A stretch of 64,000 nucleotides of DNA from Porphyra umbilicalis (Eukaryota > Rhodophyta > Bangiophyceae > Bangiales > Bangiaceae): positions 62,001 through 126,000 of the forward strand of contig KV918803.1 in assembly GCA_002049455.2 (NCBI GenBank). Direction: 5' to 3'. The notes beneath the pieces were generated by a model. That model made no database searches, was not told the DNA's origin, and saw only the letters and a list, made by a program, of their open reading frames with translations. Below, piece by piece: positions 30,217 through 40,049 of this stretch. How positions within the stretch are numbered: the stretch's first letter is position 1; each line of letters begins with the position of its first letter. A program made the position numbers and the translations under genes.

Positions 30217-30852
30217 ATGCACGTCCGTCGGCTCGGGGTCGCCGACGCGGACGCGGCGGCGGCCATCACGGCTGCGTCACTCACGGCCATCACGGCCACC
30301 ATCTACCGCCCGACAACGGTGCGTGCGTTGCAGCTGCTCTACGACGCTGCCTCGTGGGCGGCGACCGCCGCGGGGACGACCGTCGGCCTCGTTGCCGTCG
30401 ACGGGGCGGACCTCCTCGGCGTCGTGCGGGTGACGCTGCCGCTGACGCGCCCACGCGGTGGGGCCCGCCGCGACGGCGGCGACCGCCCGCCCGGCGGTGA
30501 CGGCGACGGCAACGGCGGCAGCGACGACGGCGGCCACGGCAGCGGTGTGGGCGGCGACGCCGCCCCTGCGGTGCTCTCCGCCCTCTTTGTGCACCCCGCC
30601 GCGTGCCGCCGCGGTGTCGGTGCGGCGCTGGTCGCCGCGACCGAGGCAGTTGCCGCCGCTGCCGGCGCGCGCGCTGTCTCTCTCTTGTCGTCAACGACCG
30701 CCGTGGTGCTGTACTGGCGGTGTGGCTACGCCGCGTCGGGGCTCCCCGTGGGGCAGGACGACCCGCTCGGGCCGGCGCTGCCAATGGCCAAGGCCCTCCC
30801 GCTGCCAGGGGGGGACGCGGCGGCGGCGGCGCACGCCCGTGGCGGCGTGTGA
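30217..30852 (+). CDS. GNAT-family N-acetyltransferase, 211 residues
   Basis: GCN5-related acetyltransferases move an acetyl group from acetyl-CoA to an amine. Residues 1-20 (MHVRRLGVADADAAAAI) are a typical GNAT beta1/alpha1 start. Residues 57-75 (VGLVAVDGADLLGVVRVTL) form beta2-beta4. Residues 121-140 (SALFVHPAACRRGVGAALVA) are motif A with the R-R-G-V-G acetyl-CoA pyrophosphate loop. Residues 164-171 (VLYWRCGY) are motif B with the usual aromatic-Gly end. A Gly/Asp-rich insertion at about 80-113 interrupts the beta4-beta5 region, as is common in low-complexity-prone genomes. Start chosen at 30217 because the domain begins there; the frame is open upstream to 29989 but that part is proline-rich. 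Substrate unknown; single-exon gene. Confidence 0.85.
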   Translation: MHVRRLGVADADAAAAITAASLTAITATIYRPTTVRALQLLYDAASWAATAAGTTVGLVAVDGADLLGVVRVTLPLTRPRGGARRDGGDRPPGGDGDGNGGSDDGGHGSGVGGDAAPAVLSALFVHPAACRRGVGAALVAATEAVAAAAGARAVSLLSSTTAVVLYWRCGYAASGLPVGQDDPLGPALPMAKALPLPGGDAAAAAHARGGV

Positions 30853-31535
30853 GCCGAGCTCGACCGTGTGGGGGGGTGGGGCGGGGGCCCACGTGTGAGA
30901 ATGAAGCGTGCGTGCGCAGCCATGGAGCTAGGTCGGCAGTGCTTATGCCAAGGCATGCCGCCTCAGGAGCTATGAAAACCACGCGCATATCAAGTGGCGG
31001 AGCTCATGTAAAAGAAAAAAATAGGGGGGGGGGAGGGGATACTATCACAGCTCCGACTGGCATGCGGCTGGGACACCCAGGCCCGCCCACGGCCCGGGGC
31101 CTGACGGTCGTGACCGAGAGTTTTTCAACCTGCCGCCCACGGCTTGGCGCTTGGCCGTACGGACGCGTGGCTGTGACGGCGGTTGCAGCGCCGCTCGGCG
31201 CGCCCACGGCGGACGCGCTCTTTCGCGCTCGTGCAACGCCCGCCTGTGGCTTTGGTGCAATCGGGCGGGTGGGCGCTCGCTTCGTGCCGCCGCCGAGAAC
31301 GACCGGTCGTCGCAACGCAGCGCGGTCGGCGTGACGCCGAGCGGCCGGCTCGCCGGCGCCCGCCCGGTCGCCGCGGCGCGCGGCGGCGCGGCTCAGCCGT
31401 CGCTCAAGGGCATTCCGAGACGCTTGGGGCGAGGTAGGAATCGGGCATCTTTGTTTTCGCAGAAGATCCGCGAATATGAGCTGCGAAGATCAGCACCGCA
31501 CTGGGGGGGGGGGGGCGCGCCAGATGCAGATCAAG
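30853..31535. other. Downstream spacer, no gene recognised
   Basis: Contains poly-G/poly-A tracts (31016-31035, 31502-31515). Short arginine-rich frames on both strands look like chance. Confidence 0.3.
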
Positions 31536-32068
31536 CTCTCGAGAGCTTCGCAGATCGTGTATTAATAGTTGCCTTCAGACCATTTTCTTGTCGACCCATT
31601 CTCCCCCATGAGCAAACCTACCAATGTCAAAGGACTATCCTTAAAATATCAATTGGGCTTGCGACGTGGCGCCCCCTCACAGGCCGCCTATTGTAGACTC
31701 CTGAAATGGGAAATATGCGCAATAGAGTTACTCCTGACAGGGCTACTTTTTCATCGATAGCCCTCTTTGTTGGTGGGCGGTTCGTGGCCCATCCCTCGTA
31801 ATAAACCGTTCGAAGAATCTCCGAGCCTCCAGCGAGGCGTGATCCGCGAGATCCGCTGCAGATTGCGGTCGACAGGCCGACGAAAGGCAGCGATCGACTG
31901 ACTCGAAAGCAGACACGAAGCACAAGTATGGCCAGAACTGGAAGATCGTCGTCATAAACGTGGATTGAGTGATACATGGCAGCTCCACAGGCTGCCACCG
32001 TGCAGGGCCAGGACGATCTGTCAGCCAATCACACATGCAAGAATCACAGACGGGATTGTGTGCATCCA

Positions 32069-32170
32069 CACAGCGCCACACAGCGCCACATAGCGCCACA
32101 GAGCCACACAGAGCCACACAGAGCCACACAGAGCCACACAGAGCCACACAGAGCCACAGAGCCACACGGC
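32069..32170 (+). repeat. 10-bp tandem repeat (GCCACACAGA)n
   Basis: About ten units: first ACACAGCGCC versions, then GCCACACAGA versions. It lies inside repeat R1 copy B; copy A lacks it, so it expanded after the copies separated. Confidence 0.9.
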
Positions 32171-32509
32171 GCCGTCTGGTTGCACGGGTCGTGGGCGTGG
32201 GACACGTGTTCGATCAATGTCATTTTGACGTCCAGCCAATGAGCGGACGTCTAGGATAGTCCTTGTCCAGAATAGGGGGGGCGTGCCGTATTTTGCCTTC
32301 GAAGAGAACATGCGCCCTCGATTATGTCACCCGGACTATCGGACCGAGATGTAGTTATCTAAATTCATTGTGGTGAATCTCGTTCCTTAGGGCACCGTTA
32401 CATTGACGAGAGCGTGGATCGTGGACCAATAAGCGAATATAGACACGTTGCACCAAAAAACGAGACACATTTTGTTGGTCCATCATTGCTTGGTTTGCTC
32501 TCAGGCCCG

Positions 32510-32555
32510 TGATGTAAAATGATTATAATCAAATAAAAATCACCTGCCACCTCTG
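32510..32555 (-). repeat. hAT-type terminal fragment related to the 28521-29975 element
   Basis: Read on the minus strand it starts CAGAGGTGGCAGGTGATTTT and continues TATTTGA, matching the left end of the 28521 element at nearly every base. Only the end is present. Confidence 0.7.
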
Positions 32556-32691
32556 GCTGCTGGGCTCTGGGAGCATTCTTAATTGTGGGGTACGAACAGG
32601 AATAGGAGTGCTGCCATTAATAACATGGGGTAGAATGGGTCGACAAGAAAATAATCTGCCGGCAACTACACTGACCCGAAGCTCTCGAGAG

Positions 32692-34046
32692 TGTGGTGCG
32701 GAGGTCTGACGCGGAGGGGTCGCGGCGTGCTGGCGGCAATCGGTTGCGGCCAGGAGGGCTCAATCGTGAGGCCGTAATACGATATCATTTGTGGGTTCAT
32801 TTTCGCTGGTCACTTTGCAGGTCTGGCTGCGAAAACACCGGCACCCGTTTCCTTCACGCTCGGGGCGCGCCTCAACCCGCCCGACGGCAGCTGAGTGTCA
32901 AGGCACTGCCACGTCCCGAGATCCAGACGCGGGCGCCCGTCAGCCGGCCAGCCACAGCTGCATGCCTCGGTGTGTGTGTCCCCCCTGCCTCCCCCCCCCG
33001 CATCCAGCATCATGCGGATGATCTGCACACTTCTTTCTCCCGTGTCGAGCCGACCGCCCGTCGGTCGCTCGGGGCGCATGCGATTGGCCGATGGGGCGGC
33101 GGCGCTGTCATCCCCGTCACCCCTCATCGCCGTGGTCGCACACATTGCGCACGCGTCGTGGCGGCTAGGTTCCACCGCTACCGGAGGGGTCGGCGCGCGC
33201 AGTGGAGCAATCATTGCTCGTTGTCCTCATGATGAGAAGGGGGGACGAGGCGCTGGGGAGGAGGCGCTTCTGCGTCCGAGCGCACCAGCGCTCGTTGCTG
33301 GATCCACCACGAGCCCGCTGTTCCCCCAAATCGCCCGTACAAAAACTTGCTCGACCCCTCGTAAACGCCTGAACGAGGCGTTTTTCTTGTAAGAGCAATC
33401 CCAACAACACGAATTAGCGTAAAAATATGGTCTACGTGTCAGCTAATCGGAATGATTCTTCATGTGCAATTGTCAGCAACTTCGCCGGAAAATTGCCGAA
33501 TCTTCAGGTGCTGGTGTGAGGATGATTCCCACTGAATATCGGTGCAGACAATCTTCGAGCACTTCTGAACACCACTGCGGGCTCTGTCTCCAAGATCAAC
33601 AAAAAGTGGGCATAGTTTGATCCCATGGTCAATGCGCGCCAGTTCTGCGAACCTTCGGTGGGGGTGTTCAAGTGTGGCAGTTCTCAGTGTTAAGGAATCG
33701 GGGAGAAAACGCTGTGTAGTGATTTCCACATACTTTAGCTTCGGTATGTGAATGTAGACCCTTTTATTGACAATTACGAAGCATATATATATGGCAGTTC
33801 GGAACAGTGTGGGAACGTTTCGGGTGCCCAATGACATCCACACACGTCGTTCACGTGGCAGCCTTGAATGAGTTCGGGTTCGGAGTGGATGTGGCGTTGG
33901 TGGCTCTGCTCTTAGTTTTACTTTGTGCTGCGAATACGTCGGTGAGCAGCACTCTGCGCCTCACAGTGCATGCAAGCCATGTGCACGCCCTCGCACCAGG
34001 GGCAGGAACAGCCACGCAGCAACGCCAGAAGATCGAGGTCGAAGAA
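32692..34046. other. Mixed intergenic DNA, no supported gene
   Basis: The GC-rich part (32692-33340) is followed by an AT-richer part (33340-33850). A 127-residue minus-strand frame at 33460-33843 has a more protein-like composition than most (KYVEITTQRFLPDSLTLRTATLEHP) and could be a gene remnant, but no family is recognised. The hairpin AACGCCT..AGGCGTT followed by T's at 33363-33385 resembles a bacterial terminator but is probably incidental here. Confidence 0.3.
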
Positions 34047-34178
34047 CAGCCGTTCTCCCAATCATCCCGCACTCCTACAGTTGCAAAAGAGTTTCAAATC
34101 GGCCTCTATGACCCCGCTGAGGCCGATTTGGAACTCTTTTGCAACTGTTGGAGTGCGGGATTTTTGGGATAAGGGCTG
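34047..34178. mobile_element. Palindromic Tc1/mariner-like MITE M1, copy 1 (about 132 bp)
   Basis: CAGCCGTTCTCCC at the left and a diverged inverse at the right, with GTTGCAAAAGAGTT..GGCCTCT in the arms. Nearly the whole element is one inverted repeat. The right end abuts TA (34179-34180), which is also part of the TAA duplication of the next MITE. An intact-looking copy is at 38473-38604. Confidence 0.8.
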
Positions 34179-34181
34179 TAA

Positions 34182-34744
34182 GAGCGTCTCCACCAATGGA
34201 GCCAAAAGCCAAAGCCAAACGTCACGAGTGCCCAACGTGTGGCCCTGTCACTGGCTCTCCAAACGTCGATCCAAAACAAAGAAGGTCACGTCTCAATCTT
34301 GGGCTCCCCTGGATGCTCACTATGGGTGGGCCTCTCTTGTGGCCGACAGACCATCCACGAATGCCCGACAAAGAATCTCGGTGGATGGCCGATCGCCATA
34401 TCACTGTTTACATGCCACGTGTCACGCTTTCCATTGGCACAGGTTGGCTCAAAATGGAACCAGGGGATGGCTAAACGGTTTGGGGAGCATCCAAACAGGT
34501 TTGTTTGGAGTGGCGCGCCTCCAAACGGGCCCGTTTGGACTGGCCCTGCCGTTGAAGATCCAAAACGAGAGCAATCGCGTGTCATGGACACGAGGTCGAT
34601 TAGGCGACTAGAATATGTGAGGATGGTCTATTTTTGGATTGTCACACCCTAGTTTTGGATCGCATCCCAGCCTCCAATGCCCGTTTGGCAAAACCGTGCC
34701 ACGTTTAGGCGTTTGGGTGTTTGGATCCATTGGTGGAGACGCTC
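34182..34744. mobile_element. PIF/Harbinger (Tourist)-like MITE H1, 563 bp, TSD TAA
   Basis: Ends GAGCGTCTCCACCAATGGA and its inverse, flanked by TAA on both sides (34179-34181, 34745-34747). A three-base TWA target duplication with GAGC..TCTCC-type ends is the Tourist/PIF-Harbinger pattern. The interior shares CCAAACG / GTTTGGA words and a GTGTCACGCTTTCCATTGG block with H2. No transposase. Confidence 0.88.
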
Positions 34745-34852
34745 TAATAGTCGCACCTTTGAGCTCGAAGTGTACCTGAAGATCTATCGGTACTTGTGAT
34801 TTTCAACTGGTTGACTTGACACTCTTCCTCCGAGAAGATCTAAGTTGAGTTA

Positions 34853-35396
34853 GAGCATCTCCACCAATGACTCCAACCGTCGAAACAGCCAAACGTGGCA
34901 CCGTTTGGCCGACGGGGGCATTGGTGGAGAAAGTGAGGTCCAAAACTAGTGTGTGACGGTGGTGTGACAGCCCAAGAATAGCACTTCTCACATTTTCTAA
35001 TCCCTTAATGCATCTCGTGGTGGCCACCCGGGATCGCTCTTCTTTTCGAGCTCGAACGGCAGCGCCACTCCAAACACGCCTGTTTGGAGACGCCTCGAGT
35101 CGTTTGGCCAACCCCTGGTTCCCTGTTCGGACCACGAAAGCCAATGGAAAGCGTGACCCGTGGCTTGCAGACAGTTGCGAGACGATCTGGCAGTCATAGA
35201 GATTCTCTGTAGTGCATCTGTGGGAATACTGGCGTGCCACAGAAGAGGCCCACCGCCAGAGACGTCGAGACGAGCCCAAGTTTGAGACGTGATCTGCTTA
35301 GTTTTGGCTCTGCGTTTGGAGAGCCAGTGACAGCACCACACGTTGTGCACATGTGGCCGTTGGGTTGGACGGTTGGCTCCATTGGTGGAGATGCTC
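34853..35396. mobile_element. PIF/Harbinger (Tourist)-like MITE H2, 544 bp, TSD TTA
   Basis: Ends GAGCATCTCCACCAATG and its inverse, flanked by TTA at 34850-34852 and 35397-35399. The interior is a diverged copy of H1 in the opposite orientation (AAGAGCGATCCCGGGTGGCC on the minus strand corresponds to CGAGAGCAATCGCGTGTCAT of H1). Confidence 0.88.
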
Positions 35397-35399
35397 TTA

Positions 35400-36248
35400 G
35401 GAGACCATGTGACTCGGCTGGTCTAACATTGGAGAAACTCCGGGAGCTACTCCCGGTCGGCGTGTCGATGTTTCTGACGCTCATTTGGTAGCGGCGCGGG
35501 TGCGGGCGACGGGCGGTCGACCGGTAAGTTTTGGGTCCGGCGTCCCCGTCTCGAGGACACCAGCACATGTTCCATCGACGCACGAGTCGGGCCGTGAAGG
35601 CAGTGCCCGCTTCACGCTGGCGAAACCCCATGAGTGACCGTCTCGGTGGCCCTGTGGCCGCCGGGGCGGCTTCGTCCCGTTCCACTCGGCGTCGCCACTT
35701 GAAAGCGGACGCGTCGGTGCCAATCAGCCCGCGTCAATCGCACTGGTGGAGGCGCACAGCGCCGCCGGCACAGAGGCCCGCGGACGTGCCAAGGATCGTT
35801 GTTCGATCGCCCGTGCTTTTTTTGCTGGGGCGGAGCAGCGAAACGACACATCCCTTCGCCTGGATGGACGACGGGGGGATGGGTGCCCCGGCACTCCGCA
35901 TGCTGCGGACGGCCGTAGCGGCTCCGTATCATGCTGGAGTGGCTGGCCGCCTTGGGCGACCACCCGTCGCCCCGCCTGCTCGCCACACCGGTGGCAGAGG
36001 CAGGGAGGAGACGCTGCCGCCTCAGCCGCCCCCCCACCAGTATCCCGCCCGCGTGCGTGTCCCCACCCGGCGACGAGGCTTGCTGGCCGGGGCGCTACCT
36101 CGATGACCGCCGCCGGCGAGGCGTGCGATACGCGTAAACCAGATCGTGGTGCGCGTCGAGAGAAAGAGGCGGAAGCAGGCCGCGGGCGGGCAGAGGCACA
36201 TGACTGCATCGCCCCGGTGGATGGAGCCACTCGGCGCACCCCTCACAT
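35400..36248. other. GC-rich intergenic DNA, no supported gene
   Basis: Overlapping Arg/Pro/Ala-rich frames on both strands, none with a motif. Nothing else seen. Confidence 0.3.
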
Positions 36249-36249
36249 C

Positions 36250-36690
36250 AAGTCTATCGGTGTGCCATTTTGCCATCCGATGGCCAAGGGCATCTCTATC
36301 GGCAGGTCATTTTGCCATATCCTGTGCCATATTGCTATCCTTCGTGCCAAATCTGCGCAGGATAGCCAGAAGGATATAGCTATAGCCATCCTTTGTGCCA
36401 AAGACGTGGACCAATAGAACGGCGAGCAACAGCGTCTCTCGAACGTGCCAGTTCGGAACTGTTGTGGCTACCTTACTGCGGGCCCTCTGTGCGCGGAATT
36501 AGAACCATGCAAGGCGATCATCTGTGCCGGAATGTGCTTTGCGAGTCATCCGAGACGTATGGGCCTCCAGAAGGGGGTGAGCAGCTGGATTTGCAAATAT
36601 AGCACAAGAATTCACTGATAGAGATGCTCTTGGCTACAGCAAAAAAAATATGGCCAGATGGCGATTGCACAATGGCCCACGGATAGACTT
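36250..36690. mobile_element. Nested inverted-repeat MITE, about 440 bp
   Basis: The outer arms AGTCTATCGGTGTGCCATTT and AGTCTATCCGTGGGCCATTG (minus strand from 36689) are inverted repeats. Inside them GGGCATCTCTATCGG (36285) and the inverse of GAGCATCTCTATCAG (36627) form a second pair. The repeated TGCCATTTTGCCAT and TAGCCAT words suggest one copy inserted into another. The ends resemble H1/H2 (GAGCATCTC), but no clear target duplication was found. Confidence 0.6.
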
Positions 36691-36978
36691 GCTCTCACCC
36701 GCCAGCTGTTGTGGTACGCCCGTAGCCATGATGGCTGGGGGGTCTCGTGGGCGGACCCCCCAGGGGGCAGTGTGCGACTGCGACTGTTGGAGCAGGCAGC
36801 ACCCGACCAGCCCCACTGCCACTGCCCCATGCCTGGGAGCGGTGGTGGCTGGTGCTTGGCGCCGGTCAAGCCGTCGACGCTGTCCGACACGCGCCTGCTG
36901 CTGCCTCCCGCCCCGCGCCTGGTCGCATCCGACGGAGCAGTGCGGCGCGCCACACCGACCGCTGCGCTGGTGGGTGAG

Positions 36979-36986
36979 TACAAAAG
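36979..36986 (+). promoter_or_regulatory. TATA-like box TACAAAAG upstream of secreted Cys-rich gene
   Basis: TACAAAAG lies 174 bp before the ATG at 37153. Similar boxes sit at 44572-44579 (minus, 153-160 bp) and 46889-46896 (164 bp) before two other genes, so the spacing looks like a shared promoter layout with a leader of about 130-140 bases. Confidence 0.55.
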
Positions 36987-37152
36987 GGGCGACCGGCGAG
37001 GACAACCGAGGACCAGACCGCCAATCCCATCACACACACGTATCCCGCCGCGTCTGACTCCAGCCTACACCCCACCTCAAGCCTGCCCCATCTTTCCAAC
37101 CTGCAGCGAGCAGCTTCGTGGGCTCATCACCCCCCTTCCCTCCCCCGCCGCC

Positions 37153-37575
37153 ATGGCCGTCCCCAAGTCCCTCTTCGCGTCCCTCGCGGTCGCGCTGCTC
37201 GCCCTCCTGTCGGTGGCCGCCGTGTCGCCCGCCGACGCTGCTGTCGCCGTCCAGGCGGCGCCTGACCCCGAGGCCCTGCACATTGAGGGCCTGTCGCGCG
37301 CCGATGAGGAGCCCGCCCTCGCCTCCCTCACCGTCCGTAGCCCGTACGGGGTTTGCAAAGGTTACTTCCAGTGTGGCACCAAGTCCGTTACCGTCGAGGC
37401 CAAGAACACCTACCTCTGTTACTACAAGGAGGCCAAGTCCAGGTCAACACGCTCAAGCTCGTGCAACACCCTGCCGTACAACTGCAAGCCGGCCACGTGC
37501 ACCGGGTGGCGGGTGTGCAAGTGCGACCAGTGCAAGAGGGTCACGTTCACGTTCCCAATCTACTGCGAGCAGTAG
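37153..37575 (+). CDS. Small secreted cysteine-rich protein, 140 residues
   Basis: The start has a perfect GCCGCCATGG context. Residues 1-30 are a clear signal peptide: Lys5, a hydrophobic core (LFASLAVALLALLSVAAV) and an Ala-x-Ala-type cleavage region near AADAA. Residues 31-65 are an acidic propeptide-like segment. The mature part has ten cysteines at about 68, 74, 89, 104, 111, 116, 122, 124, 127 and 138, enough for five disulphide bonds, with a dense C-x-C-x2-C cluster. No family recognised. Small secreted Cys-rich proteins in fungi act in the wall, in defence or as effectors; here the role is unknown. A TATA-like box lies 174 bp upstream. The open frame extends upstream to 36658, but that is untranslated leader in my reading. 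Single exon. Confidence 0.82.
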   Translation: MAVPKSLFASLAVALLALLSVAAVSPADAAVAVQAAPDPEALHIEGLSRADEEPALASLTVRSPYGVCKGYFQCGTKSVTVEAKNTYLCYYKEAKSRSTRSSSCNTLPYNCKPATCTGWRVCKCDQCKRVTFTFPIYCEQ

Positions 37576-38472
37576 ACGGCCGATTGTAGGGCCTGGGGGA
37601 GGGGGGGGGAGTTGGGGTAGGGTGGAGTGGAGCCCAGGCGCGGAAGCGCGCGCTGGGATGTGTATGCGGTCCTTGTGCAAGTCCGTTTTGGCCGCCCTCG
37701 GCAACGGGGAGCGGCTGCCGTCGACCGCGTAAATTGTTGTTGTTGCTTGACAATGGACGCCGGCTGCATGGTTGCTGTGGACTGCTGTGGCCTTTCATGG
37801 TCGCAGAAGCTGCCAGAAAATGGCAACAGAGTAGAGACGAGAGAGCATGCGTCCTTCGCTCTACAGGGAGAGCAGAGGCTCCGTGGAGTGGAGGTGGGAG
37901 AAAATCTGGTCATGCCATGACGATCCGCGTCACCAACCCCTCAACAGCTTCCGGCGCAGAGGGGTCAAGCAAGAGAGTCACTCCTGTCAAATCACACTTC
38001 TGCACCTCAAATCACATCCGATTCACCCACTCTGTGCATCCCCTTCATCTGCGGCGAGCGGCATATCGCCCAGAAAAAGGTGTCCCTGTGCACATTTCTG
38101 CACATGGCTGTGCTCCTCATACCATGAGCTTCCCGCCCATGTCTTGTTATGCCCAAAAATATTGAGAGATAGGTACTAAACCATGCCACATGTACGATCT
38201 CTTGGGTGATGCGCTTCACAGCTACGTCCGCTATGATCCGACTGGCCCCAGGCAGCTGCAAGCAGAAAGAGGCACCCTAGTGTCCCCTCCTCCCATGCTG
38301 CATGCATTTTGCACAAAAACCCAGACGAAAAGCCCTGTTCGTCCGCGCTGTGGACCTCACTTCCACAGAAGTCCCCAACTTGTAGCTACTTTTCTGGTGT
38401 CCCCCCCCTACGACCTGATCTGTGGAGGCAGCTGGTCCGCTATACCTTCTCAATTATCCCTTTAGCTCTCTA
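37576..38472. other. 3' flank of the Cys-rich gene and spacer
   Basis: Contains a G-tract (37590-37612) and then AT-richer DNA. No second gene supported. Two 140-residue frames here have no motif. Confidence 0.3.
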
Positions 38473-38604
38473 CAGCCGTTCTCCCAAAAATCCCGCACTC
38501 CAACTGTTGCAAAAGAGTTCCAAATCGGCCTCTGCGGGGTCGTAGAGGCCGATTTGGAACTCTTTTGCAACTGTTGGAGTGCGGGATTTTTGGGAGAACG
38601 GCTG
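38473..38604. mobile_element. Palindromic Tc1/mariner-like MITE M1, copy 2 (132 bp), TSD TA
   Basis: CAGCCGTTCTCCCAAAAATC at the left end is mirrored exactly at the right end. Apart from a short centre (CTGCGGGGTCGTAG) the two arms of about 59 bp pair almost perfectly. Flanked by TA at 38471-38472 and 38605-38606. TA duplication and CAG-type ends fit Tc1/mariner MITEs. The transcript or single strand would form one long hairpin. Confidence 0.92.
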
Positions 38605-38606
38605 TA

Positions 38607-40049
38607 TGAGCATATGGGCACGTAAAAAGAGCTATGCGAACGCTCCACGGTGTCCGCCCTGGCGGGTTCATACGCCTCCTGCTGTTCCCATGCCAGCAGC
38701 CTAGAGTCGTTCGTACAGCATACTGTTCCAGGCACGCACAGAGGGAGCTAGCTGTTGCGGAGCAATCAAAGACACACCTGCGTCCATCTGGGGTACAATA
38801 GTCTTAGTTTGGGTCACGTTCAAGCAGGCTGCGCAGCTGTATGTTGTTTTTGGCGTTCGTCATGCTGCTGGTCACGTCTGCATCCACGTTCTTCGCTGTT
38901 TGTGTGATAAGCCATCGATCCATACACGGTTTTTGACGTGATTCTAGCATCAGCTGACACCCAGGATCATTTTGGCCCACTTCTTTTCAATCTGAGGTCG
39001 CCTGTACGCCAAGTACGGCTCACGAAAGAGCGAGTCCCGAGGAAAAGTGCATACAGAGACTGGGACATGGCCCGATCTCTGTTCTCATTGTTCTAGCAGT
39101 GCGTATATACTCGCAAGAGTATGGAGAAACCAATGCGGAAGAAGAAACGTGCACGGTTAATGCGAAAATGGTCTGTCTACTGGGAGGTTGCCTATCATCT
39201 GACTGTTTATGAACAAACAAACACAGAGAAATAGAGCGTGGGCGAGACGTAGCGAAGAAAATGTATTTTTATTAAGCTGATGACGTAGCAGAATATGTTC
39301 TGTTCAGAAAAGCGTTGCCTGGCCTCTCTGTTTTTTTGCTTTTATTGCGGCATTGTGTCTCCCATATAGGCCCAAAATCGGGCGGATCGGTGCCCAACAC
39401 CTGATCTGTAAGCACCAGTTTTTGATCCCGTCAGAGCATTGTTAACAATGAGATGCTATCGCCATATTCACGCCACGTTGCACAACGTGTCCCAGTAAGC
39501 CCCTGAAGTCCGACGTAACACCACTTTTTAGACAAAGAAGCCCTTTTTTTGTTCGGGCCATGGAAATCGAACTACCTACTTGATTTTGGCTGCCGCTGCC
39601 CCAGAATAGCTGTGCGGCTATCGCTTTTCTATGTCGAGTCGGAATAGCTTTTGTCATAGCCGAGGCTATCTCACGAGAGCCTCTGATTGGCCCGTGTGAT
39701 TGATCAACGACTCGTTTCACAGCAAATAGTAGCACGTGGCTGCAACGTGTGCGCCACGTCTGCAAGATTGACTGCCAGTGCCTTCTGGGCAGAGATGGTC
39801 GCTGTTCCGGAACGTCCACATGAGCTGTCGTACATGGCTACGGTCCTACAGCCACGCCCTTCTAGGCGCGGACGTCTTCAAGCGCTGCACGTTTTGACCT
39901 GTTTCTTTGTCCGTCTGCCGACGAGCGTTCTCTGCGCCTTCGTTGTGGTTGATACGGCTGCTCACCACAGTTGTCAACTGCCGCTGCTGTGAATCAAGTC
40001 CTGGCGGAAAATATCGTCGTGATCGGGCCCAGAAATGACATGGTGTAAG
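38607..40049. other. AT-richer intergenic DNA, no supported gene
   Basis: Only short frames with no motif. A TTGTTAACAA palindrome lies near 39440. Confidence 0.3.

Larger units (their letters stand above)
31536..32691 (-). mobile_element. Repeat family R1, copy B: about 1156-bp element with long terminal inverted repeats
   Basis: Left end CTCTCGAGAGCTTCG and, about 40 bp on, TTTTCTTGTCGACCCATTCT reappear inverted at 32635-32691, giving terminal repeats of about 75 bp with small gaps. The body matches copy A (1-905) in reverse. It encloses a tandem array (32069-32170) and a fragment of a hAT-type end (32510-32555). No transposase. Target duplication not clear, because the terminal CTCTCGAGAG is itself palindromic. 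Confidence 0.75.

Noticed and set aside
33363-33385. Hairpin plus T-run resembling a Rho-independent terminator
   Set aside because: The window is eukaryotic and no bacterial-type transcription unit ends there.
36658-37152. N-terminal extension of the Cys-rich protein (frame open from 36658)
   Set aside because: The signal peptide and perfect start context at 37153, with a TATA-like box inside the extension, make it untranslated or non-transcribed DNA.
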